Source: JANOSH01 sp031415695 (GTDB lineage: Bacteria > Actinomycetota > Acidimicrobiia > Acidimicrobiales > Ilumatobacteraceae). Taken from it: DNA of 64,000 nt. Below the pieces are notes generated by a model that was given only the letters and a program-made list of their open reading frames with translations, did not search any database and was not told the DNA's origin. Position numbers and translations under genes: made by a program. Location: contig JANOSH010000031.1 in the NCBI GenBank assembly GCA_031415695.1, positions 1 to 64,000 on the forward strand. Direction: 5' to 3'. Shown in pieces: positions 34,499 to 44,590 of this stretch; within the stretch, counting starts at the first letter, position 1, and each line of letters begins with the position of its first letter.

Positions 34499-37400
34499 CC
34501 TAATCCGCTCCGGCTCGTCTCCAGATCGGAGACACGGTCGCGAAGATGTCTGACTAGAACGCTGATGATCCCCAGCGCGACCTGGGGCTGTTCGATAAGC
34601 AGGTCGTGCAGCGGACCCTGCTCGAGCACCAACAGGTGCGTGGGTTCGAGGCTGATCACCGTCGCCGATCGAGGCCCAGGGTCGAGGACCGCCATCTCAC
34701 CAAAGACCTCACCGTCACCCAGTTCATTGAGTAGATGACCGCTCCGCCTCGCCTCGACCCGTCCCGACGCGATCACGTACATCTCCTCGCCCGGATCGCC
34801 CTCTCGCACGATCGCCACGCCGCTCTCTACAACCGTCTGGCGCAGTAGGCCGGCAACGGCGACCAACACGTCATCGGGCGTTTCGGCAAACAACGAGACC
34901 CGTTTGAGGGCGAGTACCTTGTCGACGGTCGAGAACACGGCCGGTTCCTCCTGATGATCAAACGTGGTGAGGGCCCTTCGGGCTGCGTCGCGCAGCGTGG
35001 CGTCCTCGTCGTGACTCGCTGCCTCTAGGGCGATTCGGCAACTGACGACGCCCCGGATACCCGCAAGGTGACATGCGGTTGCCCGAACCCATGGATCGCT
35101 GACCGAGATGCCAGGCGAGACCCCGGTCAAATTGGGCCCGGCTATGAGTTCGGCCAGTGCCACGCCAGCGATTGCCGTGGGCGTTGACGGCCGAGCTATC
35201 CGCTCGAGAACCGGAATGATCAGTTGGCCCACCGGGCCGGAAAGTGCAGGTTCGAGGAGTTCGATCACTTCGGCCAACCGGGTGTGATGGGTGCCGATCA
35301 GCAGTTGATAAGCCATCGCTCCCCGGGCACCGTCTGGGGAGAGCACGACGGCGAGGGCGACCACATTCGAAACCGCCCGAACAAGCGCCGAATGCAGCGC
35401 ACCGACCGCAGCCTGCGCGTCGGGCTCGGGTAGCGATCGAATGTGCTCCGCGATGTGGTCGACGTCGCCGGTCTCGCGTTTGAGGCGAGCCATCAGACGC
35501 AGTTGGTCTGCGGTTGTGATCGGTGTGATGCCCGTGTTGGCCGCCGTCGACGTAGCCACAGTAATCAGTGCGGCGCACGCCGACGCTCTGACGCGGCCAT
35601 CGACATGATCGAGGAGTGGATCGAGGATTCTCAGCGCCTCCGCGCCGCCAATCCGTCCAAGGGACCCGGCCAGGATGGCGGATTGAGCACACGACGGCTC
35701 GCCGGACGTGGCTTCCTCGATCGCTGGAAGCGCCGGCGGTCCCACTCTGACGAGCGCCGCCCCCGCCGCCGCGCCGCACGCCGAACGCGCCGTCGCCGCG
35801 ACCATCGATCGATAGCAGCTTGCATCGTCGAACGAACCGAGACTAGCCATGGCTCGGATGGCAACGCGGCTGACCCTCGGCGACTCGGCATCGATCAACT
35901 CGGCCAACGTGTTCACCAGATCGCGAGCGTCACCCGCTTCGATCATCAGCGCCGCATCGACGCGGTCCTGCTCGGATGGGGACTGCGACAAGGCGATGAC
36001 TCGGTCGACGGCGAGCGCACGGACCGAACTAGTCGCCGGGGTGACAGGCGAGGTCGGGCCACGAAGCAAGCCCTCGATGGCACCCCTTCTGACCGCGGGA
36101 TCCGCATGGTCGAGCCACCCGATGGTGCCAACCGCGCCGGCGAGCCGGTCACAGGCGACGAGCGCTCGTACACCGTGCCGCCTGGCCCCGGCGTCGGTTT
36201 CCCCTGACAGGGTCCACGCAGTCAGCAAAGCTTGGTCAGCCCGTTGTTCGATCGATGCCAGGGCCCAGCGGCGCACGTCCGGCGAACGATGGGTGCTCAG
36301 CGCCGGAAGTGCCGCCAAGAGTGTCGCCTCATCGAGATCGGCCAGCGTGCGCGCTGCGTATAGCGCAACGGCAGGGGCAGGATCCGTGGTCGCGGCGAGG
36401 ATGGCGTCACGGCCTGCCCGGTCGTCGAACGCGAGTCGGTCGCCGGAAAATTGCCGTCGGGCCAGCGAACCGGCTAACGCCACCGGATACGACCGCCCAA
36501 GGCGCACTGCCGCGGCCAACCACACCACGATGACAACCGCGAGGGTGACCCCGAGAGCGGTGGTGCCCAGGCCCAATCCTCGCTGCAATCCAATCAAACC
36601 GAGGGCAGTTACCGTGAGGGCGACAGGCTGACCAAATCCTTCGGCGAGCGTCGCGACTTTGCCGACGACGGCGAGCGGCACCGCCCGGTAGGCAATGCCA
36701 TGCATAGCCAGGTCGAGTCCGAATCCGAACCCATGATCAAGGCCTTTGAGGGCGACCGCAATCACCAGCAGGCCAACTCCCGTGGGCGAGATGCTCGTGC
36801 CGACCGTGAAGATCGCCGCCCCGATCAGCAGCAGCGTTGGCGTGCCGAGGAGTGACACCGTGAGGCCTTTGCGATGGGCGACCCGGCCGGTGATGAACGC
36901 GCCGACCACGAATTGCAGCGCTCCCGCCACGGCGAAAAACACGCCGAGAAACTTGGCGATTTGCACCTGGTCGACCGAATGGGCAACGACTTGATCGAGG
37001 AAGACCTTGTCGACCACGTAGTACCCGATCCACCAGATCGTCACATAGCCGATGATCAATCCGTAGTACTGGTGACGGACCAGGGCCACGAGCGACCGGG
37101 CACGACGACCGGGTCCGGGTCGCCGCGACAACGGTCGCCCAACAACGGGCGGCGAGGCGTCGATACGCCACACCTTGCCTATGACGACGACCGCACCGGC
37201 CAGCGATGCTGAACTGACGAGCAGAAGGGCCGGCGGGCCGACGAACTGTACGAAGAGTGGTGCGGCCAATCCGCCGGCCACGAAACCGAGCGATCGTCCG
37301 GCCGACAGCACGCCGAATAGTCGCTTGGCCTGACGCACGTCGAACAACATGTCAGCGAGCGCCCAGAAGATCAACATTCCCATGTTGATGACGATCTGGA

Positions 37401-37755
37401 ACCACATCGGCAGTAGGTAGTGCGCGACGGCAAGCCCACCTCGCGCCGCCGCCCAGGCGATGACCGTCCCGATGGCCAGCACGATCAGTACTCCCGTGGT
37501 GAGGCGCTGAAACGACGTGCGCTTCGCCGCCACGAGGTATGCCGCTGCGGCCACAGCCGACCCGGCCGCACTGACAAGGTACGCCCCGGCCAGCTGACCC
37601 GGCCCGAAACGATCGAGAAACAGTGCGAAGCCGGCGGTCTGTAATTCGACCGCAGCGAAGCAGATCAGGAAGTTGAGCGCCATCATTAGGCTAACGGCAC
37701 GACTTTCGCCGCGTTCGAGCCGCAGGCTGCGACCGACAACCCCGCCGACCGTCAT
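34495..37755 (-). CDS. NTT/MFS-like transporter fused to HEAT repeats and a cyclic-nucleotide-binding domain
   Basis: This 1086-residue protein has about ten to twelve TM segments in residues 20-430, resembling ATP/ADP-translocase (NTT)-like proteins. Alpha-helical HEAT-type repeats occupy about 450-930 (DPAPAVALYAARTLADLDEATLLAALPALSTHRSPDVRRWALASIEQ). A Crp-like cNMP-binding domain lies at about 945-1070 (IVREGDPGEEMYVIASGRVEARR...DGEVFGEMAVLDPGPRSATVISL). The phosphate-binding GE...RSAT cassette is intact, so it probably binds cAMP or cGMP. Start ATG 37755 overlaps the previous gene's stop. A cyclase gene lies in the divergent operon. Confidence 0.82.
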   Translation of the reverse strand: MTVGGVVGRSLRLERGESRAVSLMMALNFLICFAAVELQTAGFALFLDRFGPGQLAGAYLVSAAGSAVAAAAYLVAAKRTSFQRLTTGVLIVLAIGTVIAWAAARGGLAVAHYLLPMWFQIVINMGMLIFWALADMLFDVRQAKRLFGVLSAGRSLGFVAGGLAAPLFVQFVGPPALLLVSSASLAGAVVVIGKVWRIDASPPVVGRPLSRRPGPGRRARSLVALVRHQYYGLIIGYVTIWWIGYYVVDKVFLDQVVAHSVDQVQIAKFLGVFFAVAGALQFVVGAFITGRVAHRKGLTVSLLGTPTLLLIGAAIFTVGTSISPTGVGLLVIAVALKGLDHGFGFGLDLAMHGIAYRAVPLAVVGKVATLAEGFGQPVALTVTALGLIGLQRGLGLGTTALGVTLAVVIVVWLAAAVRLGRSYPVALAGSLARRQFSGDRLAFDDRAGRDAILAATTDPAPAVALYAARTLADLDEATLLAALPALSTHRSPDVRRWALASIEQRADQALLTAWTLSGETDAGARRHGVRALVACDRLAGAVGTIGWLDHADPAVRRGAIEGLLRGPTSPVTPATSSVRALAVDRVIALSQSPSEQDRVDAALMIEAGDARDLVNTLAELIDAESPRVSRVAIRAMASLGSFDDASCYRSMVAATARSACGAAAGAALVRVGPPALPAIEEATSGEPSCAQSAILAGSLGRIGGAEALRILDPLLDHVDGRVRASACAALITVATSTAANTGITPITTADQLRLMARLKRETGDVDHIAEHIRSLPEPDAQAAVGALHSALVRAVSNVVALAVVLSPDGARGAMAYQLLIGTHHTRLAEVIELLEPALSGPVGQLIIPVLERIARPSTPTAIAGVALAELIAGPNLTGVSPGISVSDPWVRATACHLAGIRGVVSCRIALEAASHDEDATLRDAARRALTTFDHQEEPAVFSTVDKVLALKRVSLFAETPDDVLVAVAGLLRQTVVESGVAIVREGDPGEEMYVIASGRVEARRSGHLLNELGDGEVFGEMAVLDPGPRSATVISLEPTHLLVLEQGPLHDLLIEQPQVALGIISVLVRHLRDRVSDLETSRSGLG

Positions 37756-39503
37756 CGCCGCCCCCGGTTCAGGCGGGCAGCGAGTTCGGGCAACTGGACC
37801 GCGGTGTAGGGGTGGAACCATGCGCGCAAGAACACCGCAGCCGGTATGACCAACACCTCGAGGGGAACGTCGGCAACGATGTCGCTGTTGCGTTCGGCGT
37901 GGCGTACGACCCCCGTGACCCCCACCGGTACCCAGGCCCGTCCGGGTACCGAACGGAACCCGCCGAGCGAAAGGACCCGCAAACCAGGCTGCATGGGAAC
38001 CAGCACGTGTCGCGCCTCGGAGCCCGCGATGATGACCGTTTCTCCCGCGTCGACGGCCACCTGCCTCACGCCTTCGAATGCGGCGGACCCGTCGATCGAC
38101 TCGGTGAGCCAGCCGATATCGGCAAGAGCGGCGATCAGTTGGTGCGCAACCTCCGAGCCCGCTTCAACGGGCACGCCTCGATGTTCCCACTCAAGATCGG
38201 GCCGCGCCGGAGGCGTCGGTTCGACCACGATCTGTAGCCCGTCGCCGCATTGTGGGTAGGAACGGGCGAGTTCTGCGCGGAGCCGCTCGGTAAATCCGAT
38301 GGTGTCGTGCTGAGCGAGTAACCGTATTGCGATGCTTCGTGAATCGACCTGCGCAGTGCCCGTGTCACCAGCGAGGCGGGCGCCATCAAAGGATGGCACG
38401 ACGTCAGCCCAGACGTCGGCGAGCACCCGGGCTGCGGCCCGGACCGCCGCCGCGTCGGCCAAATCGTCTTCGAACGTGCCGCGGTGGAAGGCAAAGGTGA
38501 GATGACCGTCCTCGTCGACTTCAGCCACTCTCAGGTTGGCTTCACCCGCCGCGAGATCGCCAGTCACCCGAAGGTAAAAGGACTGCAGGCGGTCTGCGGT
38601 TCGTAGTCCGTAGACCGCGAGACCGGTTCGTTGATCGACGAAGATCTCATAGCCCGCACTCGTTCGTAACGTCGTCCCTCGCTGACGCAACGCATCCGCG
38701 GCGCGCAGCACACGAATCGAGTCGAGAACGTCGGTAGCCAAGGCTCGTTGGAGAGGTGTATCCGCAGTCAGCCACTGGAACGATTCCGACATTGCGTCGC
38801 CGTACCGCCGTTGGGCATCGGTCGGGCCATTGTCCGGCGACTCGTCCATCGAGTGAAGGTCGAAAACCGCATGCTGCAGCGCCGACCGCAATACGTACGG
38901 GTCGGCCAAAACCGACATCGGAACAGCCGTCTTGCTGTGACACATAGCCAGAGCAAGGATCTCGCGCAGGACGGTCAGGTCGTCGCACGAAAACGGTTCG
39001 CTCCGGCCGATGTCGACGATCCGGTCCGGGATGCCGCCGACGTTCGCGGCCCAGATCATCTGGGCAAGGTCGTCGAATCGAGTACGAAAGGGCTCTCGTG
39101 CGGCGAACTGCGGGTGCGCCTTTCGGCCTTCCGGCGTCGGCGACACCATGCCGATATCGTGGAGGTAGGTGGTCAACACACCGCACCCGCGGATGAACCG
39201 AATCCGCACGGCATCGCGCTCGGCGATCAGCGTGCCGTTCAGCGCTCCGACCATGTGGACGAGTCGGCAGGCCACATCACGCACGTGGACAATGCCGTGG
39301 TCGGCGAAGAGAGCGACATGCCCATGAGGATCTCGATGAAATTCGGGATCGGCGACGAACCGTTCGAACGTCGCCGCTTGCTCGATCGGACGCCAGTATC
39401 GATGTTCGAGGAGCTCGCGAATTTCGCGGGCGAGCACCTCGTCCAGTAGCGATGCGTCCCCTAGCAGCACGTCAGGTTGGGGCGTGACTACATCGGGAAC
39501 CAC
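37752..39503 (-). CDS. HD-domain protein with degenerate cNMP-binding-like C-terminus
   Basis: The 583-residue protein has an N-terminal HD-type metal site (DHGIVHVRDVACRLVHMVGAL, then LTTYLHDIGMVSP, later LALAMCHSKTAVP). A long middle region follows (ADALRQRGTTLRTSAGYEIFVDQRTGLAVYGL). The C-terminal domain has a Crp-like beta roll (AVDAGETVIIAGSEARHVLVPMQPGLRVLSLGG...ERNSDIVADVPLEVLVIPAAVF) lacking the GE/R phosphate cassette. It may couple hydrolysis of a nucleotide to a sensor. It starts the leftward operon, 130 nt from the divergent SpoIIE gene. Confidence 0.7.
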   Translation of the reverse strand: MVPDVVTPQPDVLLGDASLLDEVLAREIRELLEHRYWRPIEQAATFERFVADPEFHRDPHGHVALFADHGIVHVRDVACRLVHMVGALNGTLIAERDAVRIRFIRGCGVLTTYLHDIGMVSPTPEGRKAHPQFAAREPFRTRFDDLAQMIWAANVGGIPDRIVDIGRSEPFSCDDLTVLREILALAMCHSKTAVPMSVLADPYVLRSALQHAVFDLHSMDESPDNGPTDAQRRYGDAMSESFQWLTADTPLQRALATDVLDSIRVLRAADALRQRGTTLRTSAGYEIFVDQRTGLAVYGLRTADRLQSFYLRVTGDLAAGEANLRVAEVDEDGHLTFAFHRGTFEDDLADAAAVRAAARVLADVWADVVPSFDGARLAGDTGTAQVDSRSIAIRLLAQHDTIGFTERLRAELARSYPQCGDGLQIVVEPTPPARPDLEWEHRGVPVEAGSEVAHQLIAALADIGWLTESIDGSAAFEGVRQVAVDAGETVIIAGSEARHVLVPMQPGLRVLSLGGFRSVPGRAWVPVGVTGVVRHAERNSDIVADVPLEVLVIPAAVFLRAWFHPYTAVQLPELAARLNRGRR

Positions 39504-39633
39504 GAGTTCGAATGTACTACGGCTACGTTCCTACCGATGTCGGCGCATATCGGGCTCCTGGCGTTCGACGGTTCAAACGACGGGCGTGCGCCGTGACATA
39601 CTGCACTAAGGGGCGCAGAGGAGGACCGACGAG

Positions 39634-41064
39634 TTGACCCAAGACGCAACCTGGCTGGCTCGCCGTGCTCGCACCGCCATCGCCCCCGCCATCGCCCGGT
39701 CGATCGAGCCATCGACCGAGTTGGTCGACGACGACGACCGCGAGCGCGCCCGGCTACTGTCGAGCCTCTCGCTTGCGCTTGCCGCGATCATGTCGGTCTC
39801 AGCGGTGATCAGCACGATCACCAGTGTGCTGTTTCCAGATCGTGGCACCTCGCTCGGCCCGAAGGGCACGGCGTTGATCGCGGTCACCGCTCTAGGGTTC
39901 TGGTATGCGCTGGCTCACAGCCGAACAACGCGCTACCAGCGCGGCGCGTGGCTCGTGATCGGCGCGACGGACCTCTTCCTCGTAGCGTTCGTGCTGCTGT
40001 ACCCGGCCTCGGCCGATGCCCTCATCGTTGCCTTTGCGATACCAATCTTGGTCGCGGCAATCTTTCTTGGCTCTCAGGGGGTTGTGAGGTTGATGATCAC
40101 CTCGCTCGTGCTTGCCCTTGTGCTGCTGTGGCTGAGGGCGCAGAGCGTGGTCGACGCCGCGTACGTCTTCGCGATCCTGCTCGTCGTCATGATCCTGACG
40201 TGGGTGGTTTCGATATTGCGCGATCGTGACCTCGCCGATCTCAAGTCCCTCCGGCAGCGCGAACTGGCCGATGGCGAGCGGCTACGCAACGAGGTTCGGT
40301 TGGCGCGCACGGTGCAGTTGGCGATGATCCCGCGAGAACTCCCGCTGATCGCAGGGATCGACATTGCCGCATATTCTGAGCCCGCACTCGAAGCCAGCGG
40401 CGACTTCTACGACGTGTTCCCCGTCGCAGTGTCCGACGAACATGCCGGTGGGGTGGCGGTTGTCGTATGTGACGTCGCCGGTCATGGGTTGGCGTCTGCT
40501 CTGATCATGTCGGCTGCCCGGGCGGCCGTCCGGGCCGAAACGCAACGATTTCCGGAGCCGGCGCGGGTACTCTCACAGGTCAACTTGTTGCTCGCCGACA
40601 GCATTCCACCCGGGCTCTTCGTCACGATCTTCCTCGGCATCGTCGAGCCCGTGAGCGGCGTGCTCCGCTTTGCTAGTGCCGGACATCCCCACCCGTATCA
40701 TTGGGATCACCGGCGCGGTAGGCTCGCCGAGTTGGAAAGCTACGGGCTGCCGCTCGGGCTCAGCCCCGACAGCGAATACGAGCAGCATACGGTCACGTTG
40801 AGCGACGGTGATTTCGTGTTGGTGTACTCCGATGGATTGGTCGAAGCGCACAACTCGAGTCGTGAGATGTACGGCTTCGACCGGGCCCGACGCGACGTCG
40901 AAATCGCCGCCCGAATCCCCAGTCCTGCCGCGTCGCGACTGAAGCAGGCGTTGGCATCAATGCAAGAGTTCGCCGACGGCGAGCCGGCCGACGATGATGT
41001 GACGTTGGTGGGGTTATGCAAGGTCTCGATACCCGGACCGGGATCATGGACGCCCGCCAACTGA
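39634..41064 (+). CDS. Membrane-anchored SpoIIE/RsbU-type protein phosphatase
   Basis: The 476-residue protein has about six TM segments in residues 40-200 (SLSLALAAIMSVSAVISTITSVLF; LIVAFAIPILVAAIFLGSQG; YVFAILLVVMILTWVVSI). A linker helix follows, then a PP2C/SpoIIE domain from about 225 (ARTVQLAMIPRELP; GDFYDVFPV; VVVCDVAGHGLASALIMSAARAAVR; LVYSDGLVEA; DDVTLVGL). Metal aspartates are present (GDFYD, CDVAGHG, DDD). Such enzymes dephosphorylate STAS antagonists; the STAS partner is encoded three genes on. TTG 39634 has AGGAGG 9 nt upstream. The 3' end overlaps the cyclase start. Confidence 0.88.
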   Translation: MTQDATWLARRARTAIAPAIARSIEPSTELVDDDDRERARLLSSLSLALAAIMSVSAVISTITSVLFPDRGTSLGPKGTALIAVTALGFWYALAHSRTTRYQRGAWLVIGATDLFLVAFVLLYPASADALIVAFAIPILVAAIFLGSQGVVRLMITSLVLALVLLWLRAQSVVDAAYVFAILLVVMILTWVVSILRDRDLADLKSLRQRELADGERLRNEVRLARTVQLAMIPRELPLIAGIDIAAYSEPALEASGDFYDVFPVAVSDEHAGGVAVVVCDVAGHGLASALIMSAARAAVRAETQRFPEPARVLSQVNLLLADSIPPGLFVTIFLGIVEPVSGVLRFASAGHPHPYHWDHRRGRLAELESYGLPLGLSPDSEYEQHTVTLSDGDFVLVYSDGLVEAHNSSREMYGFDRARRDVEIAARIPSPAASRLKQALASMQEFADGEPADDDVTLVGLCKVSIPGPGSWTPAN

Positions 41065-44000
41065 GCGGGTATCTGCCCATTGACCGCCGCGCCGCGCTTG
41101 CGACCGGGTGTCAGCTACCAGGAACGGCACACGGGGCGGCGTTGTTCGCCGATATCGCCGGATACACCTTGCTGTCGAAGGAACTGACTCGCCAATTCGG
41201 TGCCCGCAAAGGTGCCGAACGGTTGAGCAACCAGATGAACCTCGTGTACGGCGCACTCACCGGCGAGGTGCACAGCTGGGGTGGCAGTGTGGTCAGCTTC
41301 AGCGGCGACGCAATTACGTGTTGGTTCGACGATGCCCCGCAGGGCGTGAGGGTTTCGCCCGGGGCGGCGCGGGCCGTCGCCTGTGCGCTGAGGCTCCACG
41401 AGCTGACCGCCCAGGTACCACCGTTGATCGTCGGCGACGGTGCCGACATATGCCTGTCGATAAAGGTCGCCGTGGCGACCGGACAGGTACAGCGGGTGGC
41501 AGTGGGAGACGTGAAGTACCGCCTCATTGACGTCATCGCCGGCCCGGCAATCGACAAGGTCACGGCACTCGAACGACACGCCCTCCAGGGCGAGGTTGTG
41601 GTCGACGAACCAACGGCTCGCTGTCTGAAGGGTGTGCGCATCAGCCGCTGGAAGGCGGGCGACCAGATTACTGGTCGGTTAGCCGCGATCGGTGATCTCG
41701 GCGTTCTCTCGGCTCAGCGGCAACCCTGGGCCGACGTGGTCCTCGACCCCGCGGTCGCCGCCGACTGGGTGGACAGCCAGTTGCGTCATCGACCCAGCGC
41801 ATCGCTCACCGAGCTGCGGCCAACCTCGGCGATGTTCGTGAGCTTCGGCGACATTCTCAGCCCCCCAAACGGCGGTTTCGACCGGCTCGACCCCTTCGTT
41901 CGGCGCGTCCAACGCATCGCGGCGGGTCAGGGCGGGAGCGTGCTGCAGGTCACGATGGGGGACAAGGGCGGCTATCTGTATGTAGCGTTTGGAGCACCGA
42001 CGGCGCATGAGCACGTCGCGGCCTGCGCCGCCGCGGCGGCCCTCGAGGTGTGTGGGCCAGCGGTGGATGTGGGGTCAGTCGGGTCGTTGGCATGCGGGTT
42101 GACCCTTGGGCTCTCACGCACCGGCGCGTACGGTGGCCCGTCGTGTTGGACCTACGGCGTCGTTGGTGAGAACGTGAACCTTGCCGCCCGCCTGATGACC
42201 GTTGCGGCACCGGGCGAGATCGTCGCCGCGGCCGGCTTCGCTCGCTCCTGCGGCCCTGGTTTCGTCTTTGATGACCTTGCCCCTGTGGCCGTAAAGGGCT
42301 ATCTGGCTCCGGTACCGATCATGCGCCTGACCGCAGGACAGATTGCCGGTGGTCCTTCGCGCTTCGCCACACCACTGGTCGGGCGCGACGGCGAGCTGCA
42401 AGAGATTCTTGCTCTCGTCGAACTGGTCACCACCGGCCCTGGGGCCGTTCTCGTGATCGAGGGGGATGCCGGCATCGGCAAGAGCCATCTGATCGAACAC
42501 GCTCGGCGCACCGCCCTCGACAGCACCGATGTCACCTGGTTCGAGTGCTCTGCCGACGAAACGGCGTCGGGTTCGCTCACCGCCTTTCTGCCGCTCCTGG
42601 CCGACCTGTTCTTTCAAGAACTCGGCTCCACCGTCGAGCACCGGTGCGAACTCTTCGACACCACGATCGACTCGCTCCTTGAGGTCCTCGATACCCAGGG
42701 AACCATGGCCGCGCTCGAAGCCCGGCGAGCACTGGAGCTCTCTCGGTCCTATATCGGGCCATTGCTCGGACTGCAGTGGGCCGGATCCGCGTCGGCCCAA
42801 CACGATCCTCGCACTCGCTTCGAGCGGTGCCTGCGGGCCGTCGACGACCTGTTGCGGGCCGAATGTCTTCGGCGCCCCGTCGTAGTACATGTTCGTGATG
42901 CGCAGTGGCTCGACGCCGATTCGGCCCGGCTGGTGACCTTGCTGGCCACCAGCGCTCGCCGCTTTCCTATCGCCGTGATCCTCGATCAGCGGCCCATTCG
43001 GTCTGCCGGCCGACCGTCGCCCGACCCGACCTCAGCGGACCAAGTTGTGCGGGATTGGTCGTTCCCGCACCAACGCGTCGATCTGGCGGGTCTCGGCCGC
43101 GACGGTGTCGGCATCCTAGTCGAGGGACTGCTGACGCGGATGGCCGAGCCAGATGTCGTCACGGCGATCGTCGCACGATCCGGAGGGAACCCCTTCTTCG
43201 TCGAGCAGTTAGTCTTGGACTTGCTCGAGCGAGGCGTGTTGGGGACCGAAGCTGGTGGCGCAGTAGCGACTATCGACGACCTTGAACGCGACCTGCCGCT
43301 CACCTTGGCGGCGGTGTTGCTCAGCCGTATCGATCGGCTCGAGGCCAGCGTTCGTACCGCCGTCCAGTTCGCGGCAGTACTCGGAACACAGTTCAGCCGC
43401 GAACTCCTCGGCGAGATGACCCGCAGCGAACTCAGCGACTCGGAGCTTGCTGAAGCGTTTGTCGCGGCAGAGTCCGCCGGTGTATGGACACCACTCGTGG
43501 ATCGGTCGGGCTGGGAGACTTTTACTCACGCCCTTTTGCGTCAGACCGCCTACGACATGCAGCTCGACGAACGTCTAGCGCTGCTTCACGCCCGGGCAGG
43601 CCAGGCGATCGAGATGACCTGTCCCATCACCGAGTTCGGCCGAGCGGCCGAACTGGGCCATCATGCCGAGCGCGCCGGCAACGATGCCGGGGCATGGGCG
43701 AACTTCGTGACGGCCGGTCGGGAAAACGTGATCCAGTCCGCGCATGGGCCAGCTCTCGACTTCTTCGAACGGGCACTGACCCACGCCTTGCCTGGCTGTA
43801 TCGAACGGTCGGAACTACTGGCAACCCGGCGCGAAGCGGGCGATCTAGCCGACCTGCTCGGTCAGTACGGCCGCTCGGTCGCCCACTACGACACCGCCCT
43901 CGAATTGGAAGGCTCTGATCCCGGCGATCGCACCGAGATCATCTACCGGACAGCGCGTTCCTTCGAACGGTGGGGACGATACGACGAGGCCGAGCGGCGA

Positions 44001-44567
44001 TACGACCGCGCCCTCATCGAGCTTCAGGCCGACGCCAACGCCGGACTCGCTTCGCGTATCTACGGCGGGCTGAGCATGGTTCACTGTCGCCGCGATCGAC
44101 TGGCCGACGCCGCAGAGCTGGCCGAACTCGCACTGCTGTTCGCACAGACGGCAGACAACCGTGCGCTGTTGGCGGAGGCCTACAGGAATCTGGGAATCGC
44201 CCATCTGCGATCCGGCAGCCTGGGGCAAGCCGCGGCGCACTCGCAGGCGAGCCTCGAGATTTGCCGCGAGATGGGCGATCTCGTCGGGCAGGCCGCCATT
44301 TGGAACAATCTGGGTCTGTTGGCGTCGACTGAAGGGCGCATCGCCGAGGCCATCGAACAGTTCCGCACCAGCGTCGCACTCTTCGAGCGCGTCGGCAATG
44401 AGCATGGGCTGGCCAATGCACTCGATAATCTGGCCAGCTCGTTGTATCAGGCGAATGAGCAGAATGAGGCAATGGCCTGTCTTGAGCGGGCAATCGGTAT
44501 CCTGGCCGAGATCGGGCTGACCGGTCAGGACGTTTTTGGTGCGATGTGGAAGTCAGGTGCATGGTGA
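41046..44567 (+). CDS. Soluble-adenylyl-cyclase-like protein: two cyclase domains, ATPase, TPR repeats
   Basis: The 1173-residue protein has the ADCY10-like order C1-C2-NTPase-TPR. C1 (30-215) has metal Asp36 in FADIAGYT and Asp88 in SFSGDAITCWF. C2 (260-425) has MGDKGGYLYVAFG (Lys307) and GENVNLAARLM (Asn378, Arg382), the substrate and transition-state residues. So the composite site looks active. The position that is Lys four residues before the second metal Asp in mammalian sAC (bicarbonate site) is Ser84. Walker A GDAGIGKS is at 473-480. TPR-like repeats fill 900-1170. ATG 41046 overlaps the phosphatase gene. Confidence 0.87.
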   Translation: MDARQLSGYLPIDRRAALATGCQLPGTAHGAALFADIAGYTLLSKELTRQFGARKGAERLSNQMNLVYGALTGEVHSWGGSVVSFSGDAITCWFDDAPQGVRVSPGAARAVACALRLHELTAQVPPLIVGDGADICLSIKVAVATGQVQRVAVGDVKYRLIDVIAGPAIDKVTALERHALQGEVVVDEPTARCLKGVRISRWKAGDQITGRLAAIGDLGVLSAQRQPWADVVLDPAVAADWVDSQLRHRPSASLTELRPTSAMFVSFGDILSPPNGGFDRLDPFVRRVQRIAAGQGGSVLQVTMGDKGGYLYVAFGAPTAHEHVAACAAAAALEVCGPAVDVGSVGSLACGLTLGLSRTGAYGGPSCWTYGVVGENVNLAARLMTVAAPGEIVAAAGFARSCGPGFVFDDLAPVAVKGYLAPVPIMRLTAGQIAGGPSRFATPLVGRDGELQEILALVELVTTGPGAVLVIEGDAGIGKSHLIEHARRTALDSTDVTWFECSADETASGSLTAFLPLLADLFFQELGSTVEHRCELFDTTIDSLLEVLDTQGTMAALEARRALELSRSYIGPLLGLQWAGSASAQHDPRTRFERCLRAVDDLLRAECLRRPVVVHVRDAQWLDADSARLVTLLATSARRFPIAVILDQRPIRSAGRPSPDPTSADQVVRDWSFPHQRVDLAGLGRDGVGILVEGLLTRMAEPDVVTAIVARSGGNPFFVEQLVLDLLERGVLGTEAGGAVATIDDLERDLPLTLAAVLLSRIDRLEASVRTAVQFAAVLGTQFSRELLGEMTRSELSDSELAEAFVAAESAGVWTPLVDRSGWETFTHALLRQTAYDMQLDERLALLHARAGQAIEMTCPITEFGRAAELGHHAERAGNDAGAWANFVTAGRENVIQSAHGPALDFFERALTHALPGCIERSELLATRREAGDLADLLGQYGRSVAHYDTALELEGSDPGDRTEIIYRTARSFERWGRYDEAERRYDRALIELQADANAGLASRIYGGLSMVHCRRDRLADAAELAELALLFAQTADNRALLAEAYRNLGIAHLRSGSLGQAAAHSQASLEICREMGDLVGQAAIWNNLGLLASTEGRIAEAIEQFRTSVALFERVGNEHGLANALDNLASSLYQANEQNEAMACLERAIGILAEIGLTGQDVFGAMWKSGAW

Positions 44568-44590
44568 AACAGCACGAACGGGAGGATACT

